Positions 1-9,183 of a DNA stretch of 41,309 nucleotides are shown piece by piece. Source of the stretch: Candidatus Aenigmatarchaeota archaeon (GTDB lineage Archaea > Aenigmatarchaeota > Aenigmatarchaeia > Aenigmatarchaeales > Aenigmatarchaeaceae); contig JAFGAZ010000011.1 of NCBI GenBank assembly GCA_016933455.1, forward strand, positions 1-41,309. The letters are read 5' to 3'. Numbering within the stretch: the stretch's first letter is position 1; every line of letters starts with the position of its first letter. Under the pieces are notes generated by a model. The model made no database searches and was not told where the DNA came from. It worked only from the letters and a program-made list of their open reading frames with translations. The position numbers were made by a program, and so were the translations under genes.

Positions 1-2456
1 CCATTGTTTATCCAAGAAAGTGTTCTGATTTCGTTTGAAGTTGAGGAAGATTCTACTACAGAATCTCCAACATCAATATTGGGTCCTACCATCTTGTGGA
101 CAAAGTAAGGATACCAAGGCTTTTTATCGTCAGTGTTTACCATACCAAAGCCAAAACCGCCGGTGCTTTCCTTTTCTCTAGAGTTTTTGCTGCTGCCGTA
201 ATTGAAATAAACACGATAAGATATGTCGTTTTCAACCATGCTCTTTATTGACAAGGCGTTGTAAACTGCGCCGGCCATTTTCTGTATTCTTGGGTCCGTC
301 CCGCTTCCGAAAGCATAGTTAAGGTTGTCCTCAGTTTTTAGTACCTCCAGTTCCAGACCCCTTTTTTGTTTGTATAGCTGCCTTGATTTTGTTACACCGT
401 AATTTACAGAATCTTCTCCTATGTATTTTGTTTCTGCAAGATTGAATATTTTAGAATCGCTATCACTGTAGCTTCCTGTGGCATAGCCATGATAGCTAAT
501 AAAGTCAAGATCCTCCCCGTTTGATATGAATTCATCCAAAAGACCCTTCATTATCGAGGCGTCGTTTCCAAGTCTTACATTTGGATTGACACTTTTCATT
601 GATTTTGCAGCAGCGTTGTATAGGTTAACCAGATTTTCTATCTTTTGTGGGTCTCCTGGCCAGTCGCCGTTGGCTGCAAAGTAATGATAGGGCTCGTTTA
701 TTATTTCATAATATTTTACCTGATTCCATGGATATCCCTTGGATTTAAAGTGCTCGACCCATTTGGCTGTGTATGCTGCCCAATGCTCTTCTTCCACAAG
801 ACCTAGATGGTAGGGAAGGTCTCCCGTAGCAGAATCTATTGGCATGTTGGATGGAACCGAAGATATTTTGTTGTTGCTGTCGACAAAACTGTAGAAACCA
901 AGAACTATTAAAGGCTCTGCGCCTATGTCATATGTTTTTTGCACAAGACTGTCTATCTCGTCCCAGTCCCAGGAAACACAGTCCTTTCTAGCAACATCCC
1001 ATACGTCACATACCTTGTGAAGTCTGTGCTCAAAGAACCTCACCATTTCAATATTAGCATCTTCTGCAAGTTCTCTAAACGATGATGATTGTATCCAATC
1101 ATAGCCATCTCCCCATTCAAGTGCAATTCCCAAAGAAAGCTTGTTTTTTGTAATTTCATTATTGGGATTTATGTCAATATCAAAGTCTGCAGACAGTTTC
1201 GGATAATTGTCTGCTGGAGGTTGATATGGTAAAGATGTTTGTATGCATTCTCCTGTATAAGAGCTTCCAAACTGCAATTTACATGATGCAACGCAGCCTT
1301 GTGCATCCCAATCGTAATCTGTTGAATAAGAAGTCTCTTCGAAATAAGCCTTTATGCTGGTGCCGTCAAACATTGCGTCAAAGTTCTGAGTCTCATAGCT
1401 GTTTTTCAAATCCACACTGGTTCCGCCCCAGCTTGCAATATATTTTATAAATTCTCCGTTCCTTGTCTCCATGGTTACTTTTTCTCCCTCAGAAAAGTAC
1501 ATTGTCATGCTGTCCGAAGTGCATTCTGTAATGCCCATGGAATTTGTTATGCAAAATTCTCCTTCTCCTTCCACTGAAAATGTGTATTTCAAAAGCAGAT
1601 CGATTGGAGAGTATAAGTTGTTCGGATCTACCTTGAATTTCAATGTCAAATAATCATATGAAATGTCATTTCCTTCTATTTCTCTTGTTCCTTCGTCCGC
1701 TTTGAGAGGCACAAGACAATATCCTTGGCTTAATAGGCAAGATTTGTCTGTTATGGTAAAGTAAACAATTCCTTCCTTTTCTTCTACTTTTATCTCAAGA
1801 CCGCTGAATCTGGAATCAGCATTGAATTTATTTCTTATCAAATATGGTGCATCGAATCTTGTGTTATAGTCTTCTTCCTCCATTATTGCCCTTCCGGCTT
1901 CTGTTATTCTGAAATAGCTTGAATCTATTTTAGAATTAAACTTTCGGTGGTCAAGATAAATTTCTGCTGATATCGTTTTGTCGTTAACTGAAAAGCTGTT
2001 TGTGCCTTCGACAAAAAAACACTTTGACCCTTTTAATGTTTGGCAATCCTGCTCTTTGTAATTTAGAATATCCAGCGTTCCCGAAAGAAGATTCACAGTC
2101 TTTGAATATTCTATTTTTCCTGTGGGAAGATTTTCTAGTATCTTTTCCTCGAGCCTGCTTTCTATCGTGTATATGCTCGGATAGTTGATGTACCAAAGAG
2201 GTATTTCTTCAGAGTCCAAACCACCGGTCATACCCATATCGTATGCTGTTTTTTTGGATATTATCTCAACGCTCTGGTCGAACGCCTTTGCCCAGAACTC
2301 TGCTTGATTTTGGGCTGACAGTGCCTGGCCTCCCTTTTGCACATTCTCCATCTCGAAAGCCGATCCGAAAAAACCTCCGAAAGACGCGACAACTACGGCT
2401 ATCACTATGAGAAGCGTTCCCAAAACCGGTATTGTAAGTCCTTTTCTATTGTACAT
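1..2456 (-). CDS. Pilin-leader-anchored clan GH-A (GH39-like) glycoside hydrolase, C-terminus truncated by window edge
   Basis: Reverse-strand reading frame open from ATG at 2456 to base 1, not in the ORF track. I translated it as MYNRKGLTIPVLGTLLIVIAVVVASFGGFFGSAF..., then a beta-rich region, then ..KVCDVWDVARKDCVSWDWDEIDSLVQKTYDIGAEPLIVLGFYSF...VKYYEIINEPYHYF...(NEP at 690-698)...LEVLKTEDNLNYAFG (candidate nucleophile Glu at 330-332). Confidence 0.85.
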   Translation of the reverse strand, partial: MYNRKGLTIPVLGTLLIVIAVVVASFGGFFGSAFEMENVQKGGQALSAQNQAEFWAKAFDQSVEIISKKTAYDMGMTGGLDSEEIPLWYINYPSIYTIESRLEEKILENLPTGKIEYSKTVNLLSGTLDILNYKEQDCQTLKGSKCFFVEGTNSFSVNDKTISAEIYLDHRKFNSKIDSSYFRITEAGRAIMEEEDYNTRFDAPYLIRNKFNADSRFSGLEIKVEEKEGIVYFTITDKSCLLSQGYCLVPLKADEGTREIEGNDISYDYLTLKFKVDPNNLYSPIDLLLKYTFSVEGEGEFCITNSMGITECTSDSMTMYFSEGEKVTMETRNGEFIKYIASWGGTSVDLKNSYETQNFDAMFDGTSIKAYFEETSYSTDYDWDAQGCVASCKLQFGSSYTGECIQTSLPYQPPADNYPKLSADFDIDINPNNEITKNKLSLGIALEWGDGYDWIQSSSFRELAEDANIEMVRFFEHRLHKVCDVWDVARKDCVSWDWDEIDSLVQKTYDIGAEPLIVLGFYSFVDSNNKISSVPSNMPIDSATGDLPYHLGLVEEEHWAAYTAKWVEHFKSKGYPWNQVKYYEIINEPYHYFAANGDWPGDPQKIENLVNLYNAAAKSMKSVNPNVRLGNDASIMKGLLDEFISNGEDLDFISYHGYATGSYSDSDSKIFNLAETKYIGEDSVNYGVTKSRQLYKQKRGLELEVLKTEDNLNYAFGSGTDPRIQKMAGAVYNALSIKSMVENDISYRVYFNYGSSKNSREKESTGGFGFGMVNTDDKKPWYPYFVHKMVGPNIDVGDSVVESSSTSNEIRTLSWINN

Positions 2457-2991
2457 AAAAATCGAGTGTTACTTTTAGAGGAAGAGGAGTCTTTTTACTT
2501 AAACTGTCAAAAACTTCGGCATCTATGTAGATTGGTACTGACAATTTCCTAACCTCTGTTATGTCGTTTTTTCTATATCCTATCAGGCTTGAGCTTCTGG
2601 CAATAACTATACCATTTCCGTCTATGTTTAGTTCTATGATGTATGCTTGATTGGGTATCCACTGGTCGAAAACATCCTTTGTGCTTTTTTCCAGGTCAAC
2701 TATTCTTATGCCGTCAACGTACAAGTTGTCTAAATTTTCGTGATATGCTGCGTAAGCTAGTATCTTCTTGAACTGCATGCCTTCATAATCTGATTCTAGG
2801 TAGGAAAGAAGCATTGTCTCGTATTTGACAGGAGGGTATGTTGCATGCATCTGCATTTCATAGTCTATTGGTTGAGATGTAGGCAACTCTGCCGTGTTTA
2901 TTATGAAAATCACAAGTCCACCGAGAAGCGAACCTATGCCTATCATTATCAATACAGCAAACAACGAAGCTAAAAGTTCTACGCCCTTCAT
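2446..2991 (-). CDS. Pilin-like membrane-anchored protein
   Basis: MKGVELLASLFAVLIMIGIGSLLGGLVIFII: short KG leader plus one hydrophobic helix; 11-bp overlap with the downstream hydrolase start. Confidence 0.8.
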   Translation of the reverse strand: MKGVELLASLFAVLIMIGIGSLLGGLVIFIINTAELPTSQPIDYEMQMHATYPPVKYETMLLSYLESDYEGMQFKKILAYAAYHENLDNLYVDGIRIVDLEKSTKDVFDQWIPNQAYIIELNIDGNGIVIARSSSLIGYRKNDITEVRKLSVPIYIDAEVFDSLSKKTPLPLKVTLDFYVQ

Positions 2992-3009
2992 TTTTTATTC
3001 ACCATTAAA

Positions 3010-4230
3010 TCATGTACACAAATATCTTGCTCTATTGCAAGTGTGTCCGTAACCAAGGCAATTTATGCAGTCTTGGTCGTTTAGACATTCTACTATTCCC
3101 ATATTGTAATTTTCAGGAGAATTCAGTACCGGCCATCCATAATTATTATTGTCTGTATAGACTCCGGCGTAAGAATTCCAATTCCACCAATCATTAGGGG
3201 ATGTCAATTGGTCATGAGCATCCATTACGGTAACGTCGCATTCAATATAATATGAAAATGAGCCCGTATAAGTTCCTTTTGCAGGAATTGATACGAACTC
3301 GCTTCTGAGGTACGAATCCCTTTCCAGACATTGGCAAGTTGAACCGGCCTCTACATAGAAGCACCAAGGCAAATTCCCTGAGTTTACAATAGTATAACTA
3401 ATTGTTATAGTGTCGCTTCTTGCGTAAATCCCTCTTGGCAGAGTAAAATCGACACTGGCGCCGACCTCTTCGCATGTACCCTGATAACAAACAGTCCTTT
3501 CCCCTGAAGGTGTTCTGTATTGACACCTATGCCATTGCAAAGGTACATTGGGATTGTTTTGGTTTGTATACTGGCAGCTGCCCAAAGTATTGGTGTGTTT
3601 TATAGAGTTGGGAGTTTCTGACGAACAAGATAAAGGACTTGGACAGTCCTTTGGACAGTTGTTGTAATTTTCACCGTCCTCGCAGGCTCCGTTTGGACAA
3701 AGAGATGTTGGTTCTGGCTCTTCGTCTTGATCATCTTCAGAAATATCATACTCGCTTCCTACAAATATCCTGACATTTACTGGTACTATATCGTTTGTTC
3801 TTTTAAGAGAAGCTGGTAAATCGGTGTAATATGTAAGGGGCTTTTCTATGCATTCACCATCATTTGTAATATCTTCACATACTTCACCATTGCCAAAGGA
3901 ATAAAGAATTTCTTCGTTCCTGCTTATCATGACATATATGCCTTTCGAGTAATCGAGGCAGTCAATATTTTCGTTTTTAACATTCTCGTATTGCTGAATC
4001 TTTTCTTCAGAAAGAAGCCCCTTTACCGGATATTCGTTTCTTTCCTCGGCTATGCAGCTAGAAAGCACTATGTTTCCGACAACCAATGTTTCTCTTTCCA
4101 TTCTGTTCTGGGTGTAAATCAAGGTATAGTCGTTTAGGGCTAGAAATATTCCAAGAAGGACTATGGCTAAGAAAGCCGTTGATATTATTTTCATGAATGT
4201 TTCGCTTAGTGCGAATATGCCGCCCTTCAT
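3010..4230 (-). CDS. Pilin-like protein with Cys-rich ectodomain and Ig/CARDB-like beta region
   Basis: MKGGIFALSETFMKIISTAFLAIVLLGIFLAL leader; CPNGACEDGENYNNCPKDC motif; C-terminal CLNDQDCINC...C. Confidence 0.8.
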   Translation of the reverse strand: MKGGIFALSETFMKIISTAFLAIVLLGIFLALNDYTLIYTQNRMERETLVVGNIVLSSCIAEERNEYPVKGLLSEEKIQQYENVKNENIDCLDYSKGIYVMISRNEEILYSFGNGEVCEDITNDGECIEKPLTYYTDLPASLKRTNDIVPVNVRIFVGSEYDISEDDQDEEPEPTSLCPNGACEDGENYNNCPKDCPSPLSCSSETPNSIKHTNTLGSCQYTNQNNPNVPLQWHRCQYRTPSGERTVCYQGTCEEVGASVDFTLPRGIYARSDTITISYTIVNSGNLPWCFYVEAGSTCQCLERDSYLRSEFVSIPAKGTYTGSFSYYIECDVTVMDAHDQLTSPNDWWNWNSYAGVYTDNNNYGWPVLNSPENYNMGIVECLNDQDCINCLGYGHTCNRARYLCT

Positions 4231-4955
4231 TAAGCTCCCTCTATTAGCAGCTTGCAGCCGCCGCCTTCGTTAAATTTTTTGATTACCAAGGTTCCACCAA
4301 CACTATCAAACTTTACTGTGCTGAGACATTCCAAAAGCCTATAACAACCAATGTCTGATGTACAAGTGTCCCCTATTCCATAATCAATATCACATTTACA
4401 ATCATTTGAGCACTGGCCTGGACAATCGTTATCAGAAGGATGTATTATTTGCTCCTCTTCATCGTTTCCGGGATCACATTCCTCACCACCGTCTAGTACG
4501 CCGTTTCCGCAAGTTCCGTATGTGCTTTTGCAAAATCCCGCATCGCAGCTCAAGCCTTCGTAGCAGTCAGAATGGTATGTGCACCTATCGCCTATCAGGC
4601 CCCGGATTTTTGTGCAAGTCTTCACTATTCTGCAGTCTGTAAGAAATGGTTGCGGGTCTACCTCAGCTATATCGTTGCTCATATTAGGATCTATACGTAT
4701 AGTAGGATACGGCTCATCATCTATTATGATGGTATGTTTTATGTCTATTGGTATTCTTGCCTCGAAATCTCCAGGTGAGTATGAGGCAACTGTCAGGACG
4801 TTTCTAATGTTTTCCTGCAGATTGTTTGGCTCGATTTTTGTTAGAAAACCAAGGAAATTGTAAGCAATGCCCCTTCCGAAAACCGTTACTAGGACTATTA
4901 GTATAACAAACATTCCTACAATAAAGAGCAAAAAGTCTTCTGTTACCCCTTTCAT
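4230..4955 (-). CDS. Pilin-like protein with Cys-rich ectodomain (CGNGxxxxGEECDPGN motif)
   Basis: MKGVTEDFLLFIVGMFVILIVLVTVFG leader; CTYHSDCYEGLSCDAGFC and CGNGVLDGGEECDPGN motifs. Confidence 0.8.
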   Translation of the reverse strand: MKGVTEDFLLFIVGMFVILIVLVTVFGRGIAYNFLGFLTKIEPNNLQENIRNVLTVASYSPGDFEARIPIDIKHTIIIDDEPYPTIRIDPNMSNDIAEVDPQPFLTDCRIVKTCTKIRGLIGDRCTYHSDCYEGLSCDAGFCKSTYGTCGNGVLDGGEECDPGNDEEEQIIHPSDNDCPGQCSNDCKCDIDYGIGDTCTSDIGCYRLLECLSTVKFDSVGGTLVIKKFNEGGGCKLLIEGA

Positions 4956-4969
4956 TCATAATCACTTTT

Positions 4970-7900
4970 TTATTCACTCAAAGGCGCAGGCCTGCAAACC
5001 TCATTGTCACATACCCATCCTTCGTCACAATCTTCTTTATCCAGGCATCTGCTTATCCACAAACATTCGCTGGCTGCTGATTGCATGCACTTATCGTTGA
5101 GTATTGCTGCCTTTCTCCATGTCTCCGCTGCAGGCGTCTTTACAGGCCATGCCAATGAAGTATCACCTATAAGCGTCATGCTGTAACACCAGTCGTCTAT
5201 GTCAAAAATCTTGGATCCTACGTTTGTCAATTTATTTTTAAAAACTTTGTCTGAAAAACCTTTCCATACGCCTTTTAGTTTGTCCATTCTGGCTGCTGAT
5301 TTTGTTATGTCCTGAAAATGTGATAAAGCCCAAGGTGATACTGAAGATAATGCATCAATGCCGTCGCATATGTCCTCTGCTGCCTGGAAGTTCCAGTAAC
5401 CCCAGCCTTCGTTTTGTCTTTTGTATGTAGAATCCCTAAAGTCCTGTGTGGCCGCAACGACTTCTACAGTCAAAAGACCCATTGTCGAGTATTTGCATGT
5501 CTGCGAGCAACCTGAAGTTGCTCCCCATCCGCCTGATCCTGCGATACAACCGGCCATGCATACTCCAAATGCTCCGTAATATGCAATCGGGTTTGGAACA
5601 TTGTTTATATTAGATGAACCCCAGATATAGTCCTCGTCTGCGTAGCAGAAGTTCGGGGTGTCGACGCTGTCAAGCTGCACCTTTTTGTTTACAAGATTCC
5701 CGATTATCGGTACATCCTCGAGGAAAGGAACAGAAGAGTCAAAAACAGTCTGCTCGCATTCTCCTACGTCGCATTTCTTTGCAACTCCTGTCTTGTCGAT
5801 GTAGACGTAAACATTTTTATCTACATCGTTTTTCCAAACCTTTGCCATGGCAAAGCATGGGCTTACTACATAGAATCTAGGGTTTTCCTCTGGTGGCGAC
5901 GCTGTCAAAAGAATGGTGTTAACTCCTGAAGGAATCCTTTCCGTTATGTCAGGATTTTGTCTCCAAAGCTTAACTTCTATTGATTCCTCGACCTTGCTGT
6001 CCAAAAGATAAGCGCTTGCCGTTTCCGTTGGGCCGTCTGCAGCTCCCCTTTGAAGCTTGCATATCGAGTTTGAAGCGCATCCACCCTCCTTTATTTCAGT
6101 TGCCTTCTTTAGCGATTGTTCGACTGTATATGCGCCTGGTATTATGTTTAGTGGTGAGTATATTGGAGCTTCTCCTATTTTGTTTAGGTCAAGTAAAAAG
6201 AATTTCTTGCCTTTCTGATAGGCAAATGATGTTACCTTGAAAGCATCAGAATCTGCTAGATGAATTACAGGAGCTGATAGATACTTTATTATATTATCAG
6301 TAGAAATGGAATCAACGCCATAGTTTTTTGTGAACTGCGCCGTTATCATGTCGTTTTTTACCTTGTTTGCCTGACTAATTACTTTGTTGACGTTTAGATT
6401 TCCCTTTACTAAACTTTCCCTGTCAAAAAGGCCTTTCAAATGCATGCTAAGTTTTGCCTGCTCAAAGACTTCTTTTGCAGTCTCTTCTGAAACCCTTAAT
6501 GTATTTCCCGATTCATCCAAAAATCCAGAAGACATTACATCCATCCACTGACCTTTTACATCATCCCAATCGGAGAAACTTTTTATTATATCGTCGTAAG
6601 CTTTGATTTTTTCAGTTTCTGTTGTAAGTTTTTTTATGTTGTCAAACTGGTCCTTTAGATTTTTTGACATTGCCCTTGATGCAATGTCACCTGTTATAGC
6701 GTCTTGATGTCTTAGAACAAATTCAGCAAGATCTTGAGAATTCCTAAGCCTGACAACACTTTCTATATATTTTATGACATCCGCATCGGATAATTCGTCA
6801 ATATTGTCGAATGATTTTCCTGTGACCTTTTTTAAATTTGAAAGTAATTTTTCTCCTGTTTCATCCTCTTTCTTGACTATGTCTATTATACCCTTTCTTA
6901 TTTCATCCTTGTTTTTGATTGCAACTTCCCTTACATTTTGGAACTTTGCAGGAAGACTTTTTGATGATATCTCATCGCCATAGTTGAATACCTTGTTAAA
7001 TCCTCCTTCTACCCTGCTTACTCCCCCTCTTAGCCTGTTATACACACTTCTTATGTTGTCTATGATATTGGTCTTAAGCCAGCTGTTTTCCCACCATGTC
7101 GTTACTTTTGTTTTTGCAGGTACCCATTTAGCCTTGACGCTAGTAACGGTGTCGTCTAGCCAGCTAAATCTAGGCTGTATTACGATGGCATCTGAAAACT
7201 TTTTGGCATTCTCCTCGCTAAGTGTAATCTTGAGATTTTCGGCAAGGCCGTTAAATTCCCTTTTTAATACTGGCTTGCCTCCTTTTGTTAGTATGTCTCC
7301 ATCAGGTCCGACTTCGTACATTCCCATCTTTCCTAGAGCATTTGTTATGTCTTTTGTGTCTTTGATGCCCTTATCTTTAATATCGTTTATAGTTCCCTTG
7401 AGTTCTTTTGAAGCATAATTGATATTGATTATATCGTCGATCTGGTCTGCTACTTCATCACCTTTCTTACCGCTAACGGAGTTTCTTAGGAAAAATTTTA
7501 TTACTCTGTTGTTTTTGATATTGTCTATTGCCTTTCTGATCTTAATCGGTGTTAAATCCAACGATACGCTTCCTATTGTTTTTATCAGACCAGTAAGACC
7601 TCCGGTTGATTTTATTGATTTTCTTACAAGGCCCCCTGCGTACGAAGCCGCCTTGAATCCGTATTTCATTGTGGCATAGTTTAGTATTGCCTGACCAGCT
7701 CCCCCGCTAAATGGTTGAGATTCTCCCCATGATATGCTTCCTTCTGGTGGGAATATCTCGTATGTTAGAATGTATGTTGGAAGCTGTGAGGAAAACCACG
7801 CAACTGATGTTTTTGCGCTGTCAACTTCGCATAGTCTTATAGGAACTGTTACGTAATAATCTCCCATCTCGTCTGGGGGCACACCCTCACCATACCATGG

Positions 7901-8074
7901 CTCTACATCGGTTTCTAGTGATGCCCTGTTTATGGCATCAACCAATTCAATCGCTGTTGTATTGGCAAGTCCATCACATTCCGAATTGCCAAATATACTA
8001 AAGAAAAGCGAGACTAGAGCTACGAATATTACCACTGATAAAACTAAAGATATTGCCATTGAAGTTGATACCAT
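4970..8074 (-). CDS. Very large membrane-anchored protein with long Lys-rich, Cys-free helical core; unknown function
   Basis: 1034-aa ORF; N-terminal hydrophobic helix MVSTSMAISLVLSVVIFVALVSLFFSIFG; C-terminal CLDKEDCDEGWVCDNEVC module. Confidence 0.8.
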   Translation of the reverse strand: MVSTSMAISLVLSVVIFVALVSLFFSIFGNSECDGLANTTAIELVDAINRASLETDVEPWYGEGVPPDEMGDYYVTVPIRLCEVDSAKTSVAWFSSQLPTYILTYEIFPPEGSISWGESQPFSGGAGQAILNYATMKYGFKAASYAGGLVRKSIKSTGGLTGLIKTIGSVSLDLTPIKIRKAIDNIKNNRVIKFFLRNSVSGKKGDEVADQIDDIININYASKELKGTINDIKDKGIKDTKDITNALGKMGMYEVGPDGDILTKGGKPVLKREFNGLAENLKITLSEENAKKFSDAIVIQPRFSWLDDTVTSVKAKWVPAKTKVTTWWENSWLKTNIIDNIRSVYNRLRGGVSRVEGGFNKVFNYGDEISSKSLPAKFQNVREVAIKNKDEIRKGIIDIVKKEDETGEKLLSNLKKVTGKSFDNIDELSDADVIKYIESVVRLRNSQDLAEFVLRHQDAITGDIASRAMSKNLKDQFDNIKKLTTETEKIKAYDDIIKSFSDWDDVKGQWMDVMSSGFLDESGNTLRVSEETAKEVFEQAKLSMHLKGLFDRESLVKGNLNVNKVISQANKVKNDMITAQFTKNYGVDSISTDNIIKYLSAPVIHLADSDAFKVTSFAYQKGKKFFLLDLNKIGEAPIYSPLNIIPGAYTVEQSLKKATEIKEGGCASNSICKLQRGAADGPTETASAYLLDSKVEESIEVKLWRQNPDITERIPSGVNTILLTASPPEENPRFYVVSPCFAMAKVWKNDVDKNVYVYIDKTGVAKKCDVGECEQTVFDSSVPFLEDVPIIGNLVNKKVQLDSVDTPNFCYADEDYIWGSSNINNVPNPIAYYGAFGVCMAGCIAGSGGWGATSGCSQTCKYSTMGLLTVEVVAATQDFRDSTYKRQNEGWGYWNFQAAEDICDGIDALSSVSPWALSHFQDITKSAARMDKLKGVWKGFSDKVFKNKLTNVGSKIFDIDDWCYSMTLIGDTSLAWPVKTPAAETWRKAAILNDKCMQSAASECLWISRCLDKEDCDEGWVCDNEVCRPAPLSE

Positions 8075-8083
8075 TAAAGCACC

Positions 8084-8386
8084 TTAACAGTTGCACAAAG
8101 TTTTTATTGAGTTAGTATTTGGTTCAAACCCTGCTCCTATTACCAAATTTTCAAGTGTTTCTGTGCCGTCTCCCCACGGAACTCTACATGTTACTGAACT
8201 TAATAGAGTATTGTCTCCACAGTCGTATCTGCTTCTGTCGTTGCAACAGTTTCTAAGTGCTGAGTCGTATTGTATGATATCAACTTGTCCTTTGGAATTA
8301 CCTATAAGCATAATAAATGCAATTAGGACCACAGCTGCTATCACTATCAACACAAGAGCGGTTGTCACCAAGCTTATTCCTTTCAT
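8084..8386 (-). CDS. Small Cys-rich pilin-like protein
   Basis: MKGISLVTTALVLIVIAAVVLIAFIMLIG leader plus short Cys-rich tail. Confidence 0.75.
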   Translation of the reverse strand: MKGISLVTTALVLIVIAAVVLIAFIMLIGNSKGQVDIIQYDSALRNCCNDRSRYDCGDNTLLSSVTCRVPWGDGTETLENLVIGAGFEPNTNSIKTLCNC

Positions 8387-8399
8387 TTTTTATCACCGT

Positions 8400-8702
8400 T
8401 TATTCTATAGGGCATCCAAGGCACAGTTTTTTGCAGCTTTCACACCAATTACCTTCGTATTCATCTTGGCAAAAGCTTTGCAATGATTTTAGATCGTCTC
8501 CAAATTCCTTTTCTATACTTCCAGCTGATTCACAAGAACAGTCATTTTTTTGCCATTCCGGACAAAGCGAAGTTATGTCATACCACCTAAGTGGCTGCTC
8601 TTGACCTTTTACTATGCCTTCATTTGATATTATTATGAAGAAAACTATCACAGCCAAAAGAACTACCAATACAAGTGTTCCTATGGAAAGTTCAAGACCC
8701 AT
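8400..8702 (-). CDS. Small Cys-rich pilin-like protein
   Basis: MGLELSIGTLVLVVLLAVIVFFIIIS helix plus Cys-rich tail (CESCKKLCLGC). Confidence 0.75.
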   Translation of the reverse strand: MGLELSIGTLVLVVLLAVIVFFIIISNEGIVKGQEQPLRWYDITSLCPEWQKNDCSCESAGSIEKEFGDDLKSLQSFCQDEYEGNWCESCKKLCLGCPIE

Positions 8703-8733
8703 GTACTTATTTTGATTAAACTGGCTATTAAAG

Positions 8734-8741
8734 TTTTATAT
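8734..8741 (+). promoter_or_regulatory. TATA-like element for the 8765 gene
   Basis: TTTATATA about 27 nt upstream of the ATG at 8765, spacing compatible with leaderless transcription. Confidence 0.4.
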
Positions 8742-8764
8742 AGTAAGCAAATTTAATAGAAATT

Positions 8765-9043
8765 ATGAAGGGAGACATGGAAAACGCCCCACAGCTCTTG
8801 ATGATGGTCATTCTTTTTGTAATTACAGGATTAATAGTGACATCTACTCTATTTTTGGAGGATGTCAGGGCTTCTTCATCAAATTATGTGGCTCCGGATA
8901 CTTCTAAATGTAGTTCAAGTTCGGATTGTTCGAGAGGAATATGTATTAGCATAAACGGCCAGCCCAGCTCTTGTGGCTGCATAGACGATGTTGATTGTGG
9001 TGGCGGAATGAATTGTGAAAATAACGAGTGTGTTGAACCATGA
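8765..9043 (+). CDS. Small Cys-rich pilin-like protein on the opposite strand
   Basis: MKGDMENAPQLLMMVILFVITGLIVTSTLF plus CSSSSDCSRGICISINGQPSSCGCIDDVDCGGGMNCENNEC. Confidence 0.75.
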   Translation: MKGDMENAPQLLMMVILFVITGLIVTSTLFLEDVRASSSNYVAPDTSKCSSSSDCSRGICISINGQPSSCGCIDDVDCGGGMNCENNECVEP

Positions 9044-9183
9044 AAGGTTATATGAAATTGCTCTATATCGTGATAATAACAACTGCTGTATTTCTTTTGA
9101 TACTTTTGATTTGGAACGCTGCTAGGGTCGGGATGATAGAAGAAATGATGTCGGGTATCAATAATGCAATAGCATTTCCCTAG
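9040..9183 (+). CDS. 47-aa single-helix pilin-like peptide
   Basis: Translated by hand: MKGYMKLLYIVIITTAVFLLILLIWNAARVGMIEEMMSGINNAIAFP; ATGA overlap with the upstream gene; absent from the ORF track because of its size. Confidence 0.65.
   Translation: MKGYMKLLYIVIITTAVFLLILLIWNAARVGMIEEMMSGINNAIAFP

Noticed and set aside
1226-2196. Short ORFs on both strands (74, 60, 70, 62 aa)
   Set aside because: They overlap the continuous reverse-strand glycosidase reading frame and have no start-signal or domain support.
6774-7679. Three consecutive + strand ORFs (69, 144, 86 aa) antisense to the 1034-aa protein
   Set aside because: They share one frame opposite a convincing long CDS and read as low-complexity hydrophobic/Ser-rich translation; typical shadow ORFs.
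8118-8136. GGTTCAAACCC, resembling a tRNA T-arm
   Set aside because: No acceptor or anticodon arms fit around it, and it lies in the coding frame of the 100-aa pilin-like gene (GAGFEPNTN).
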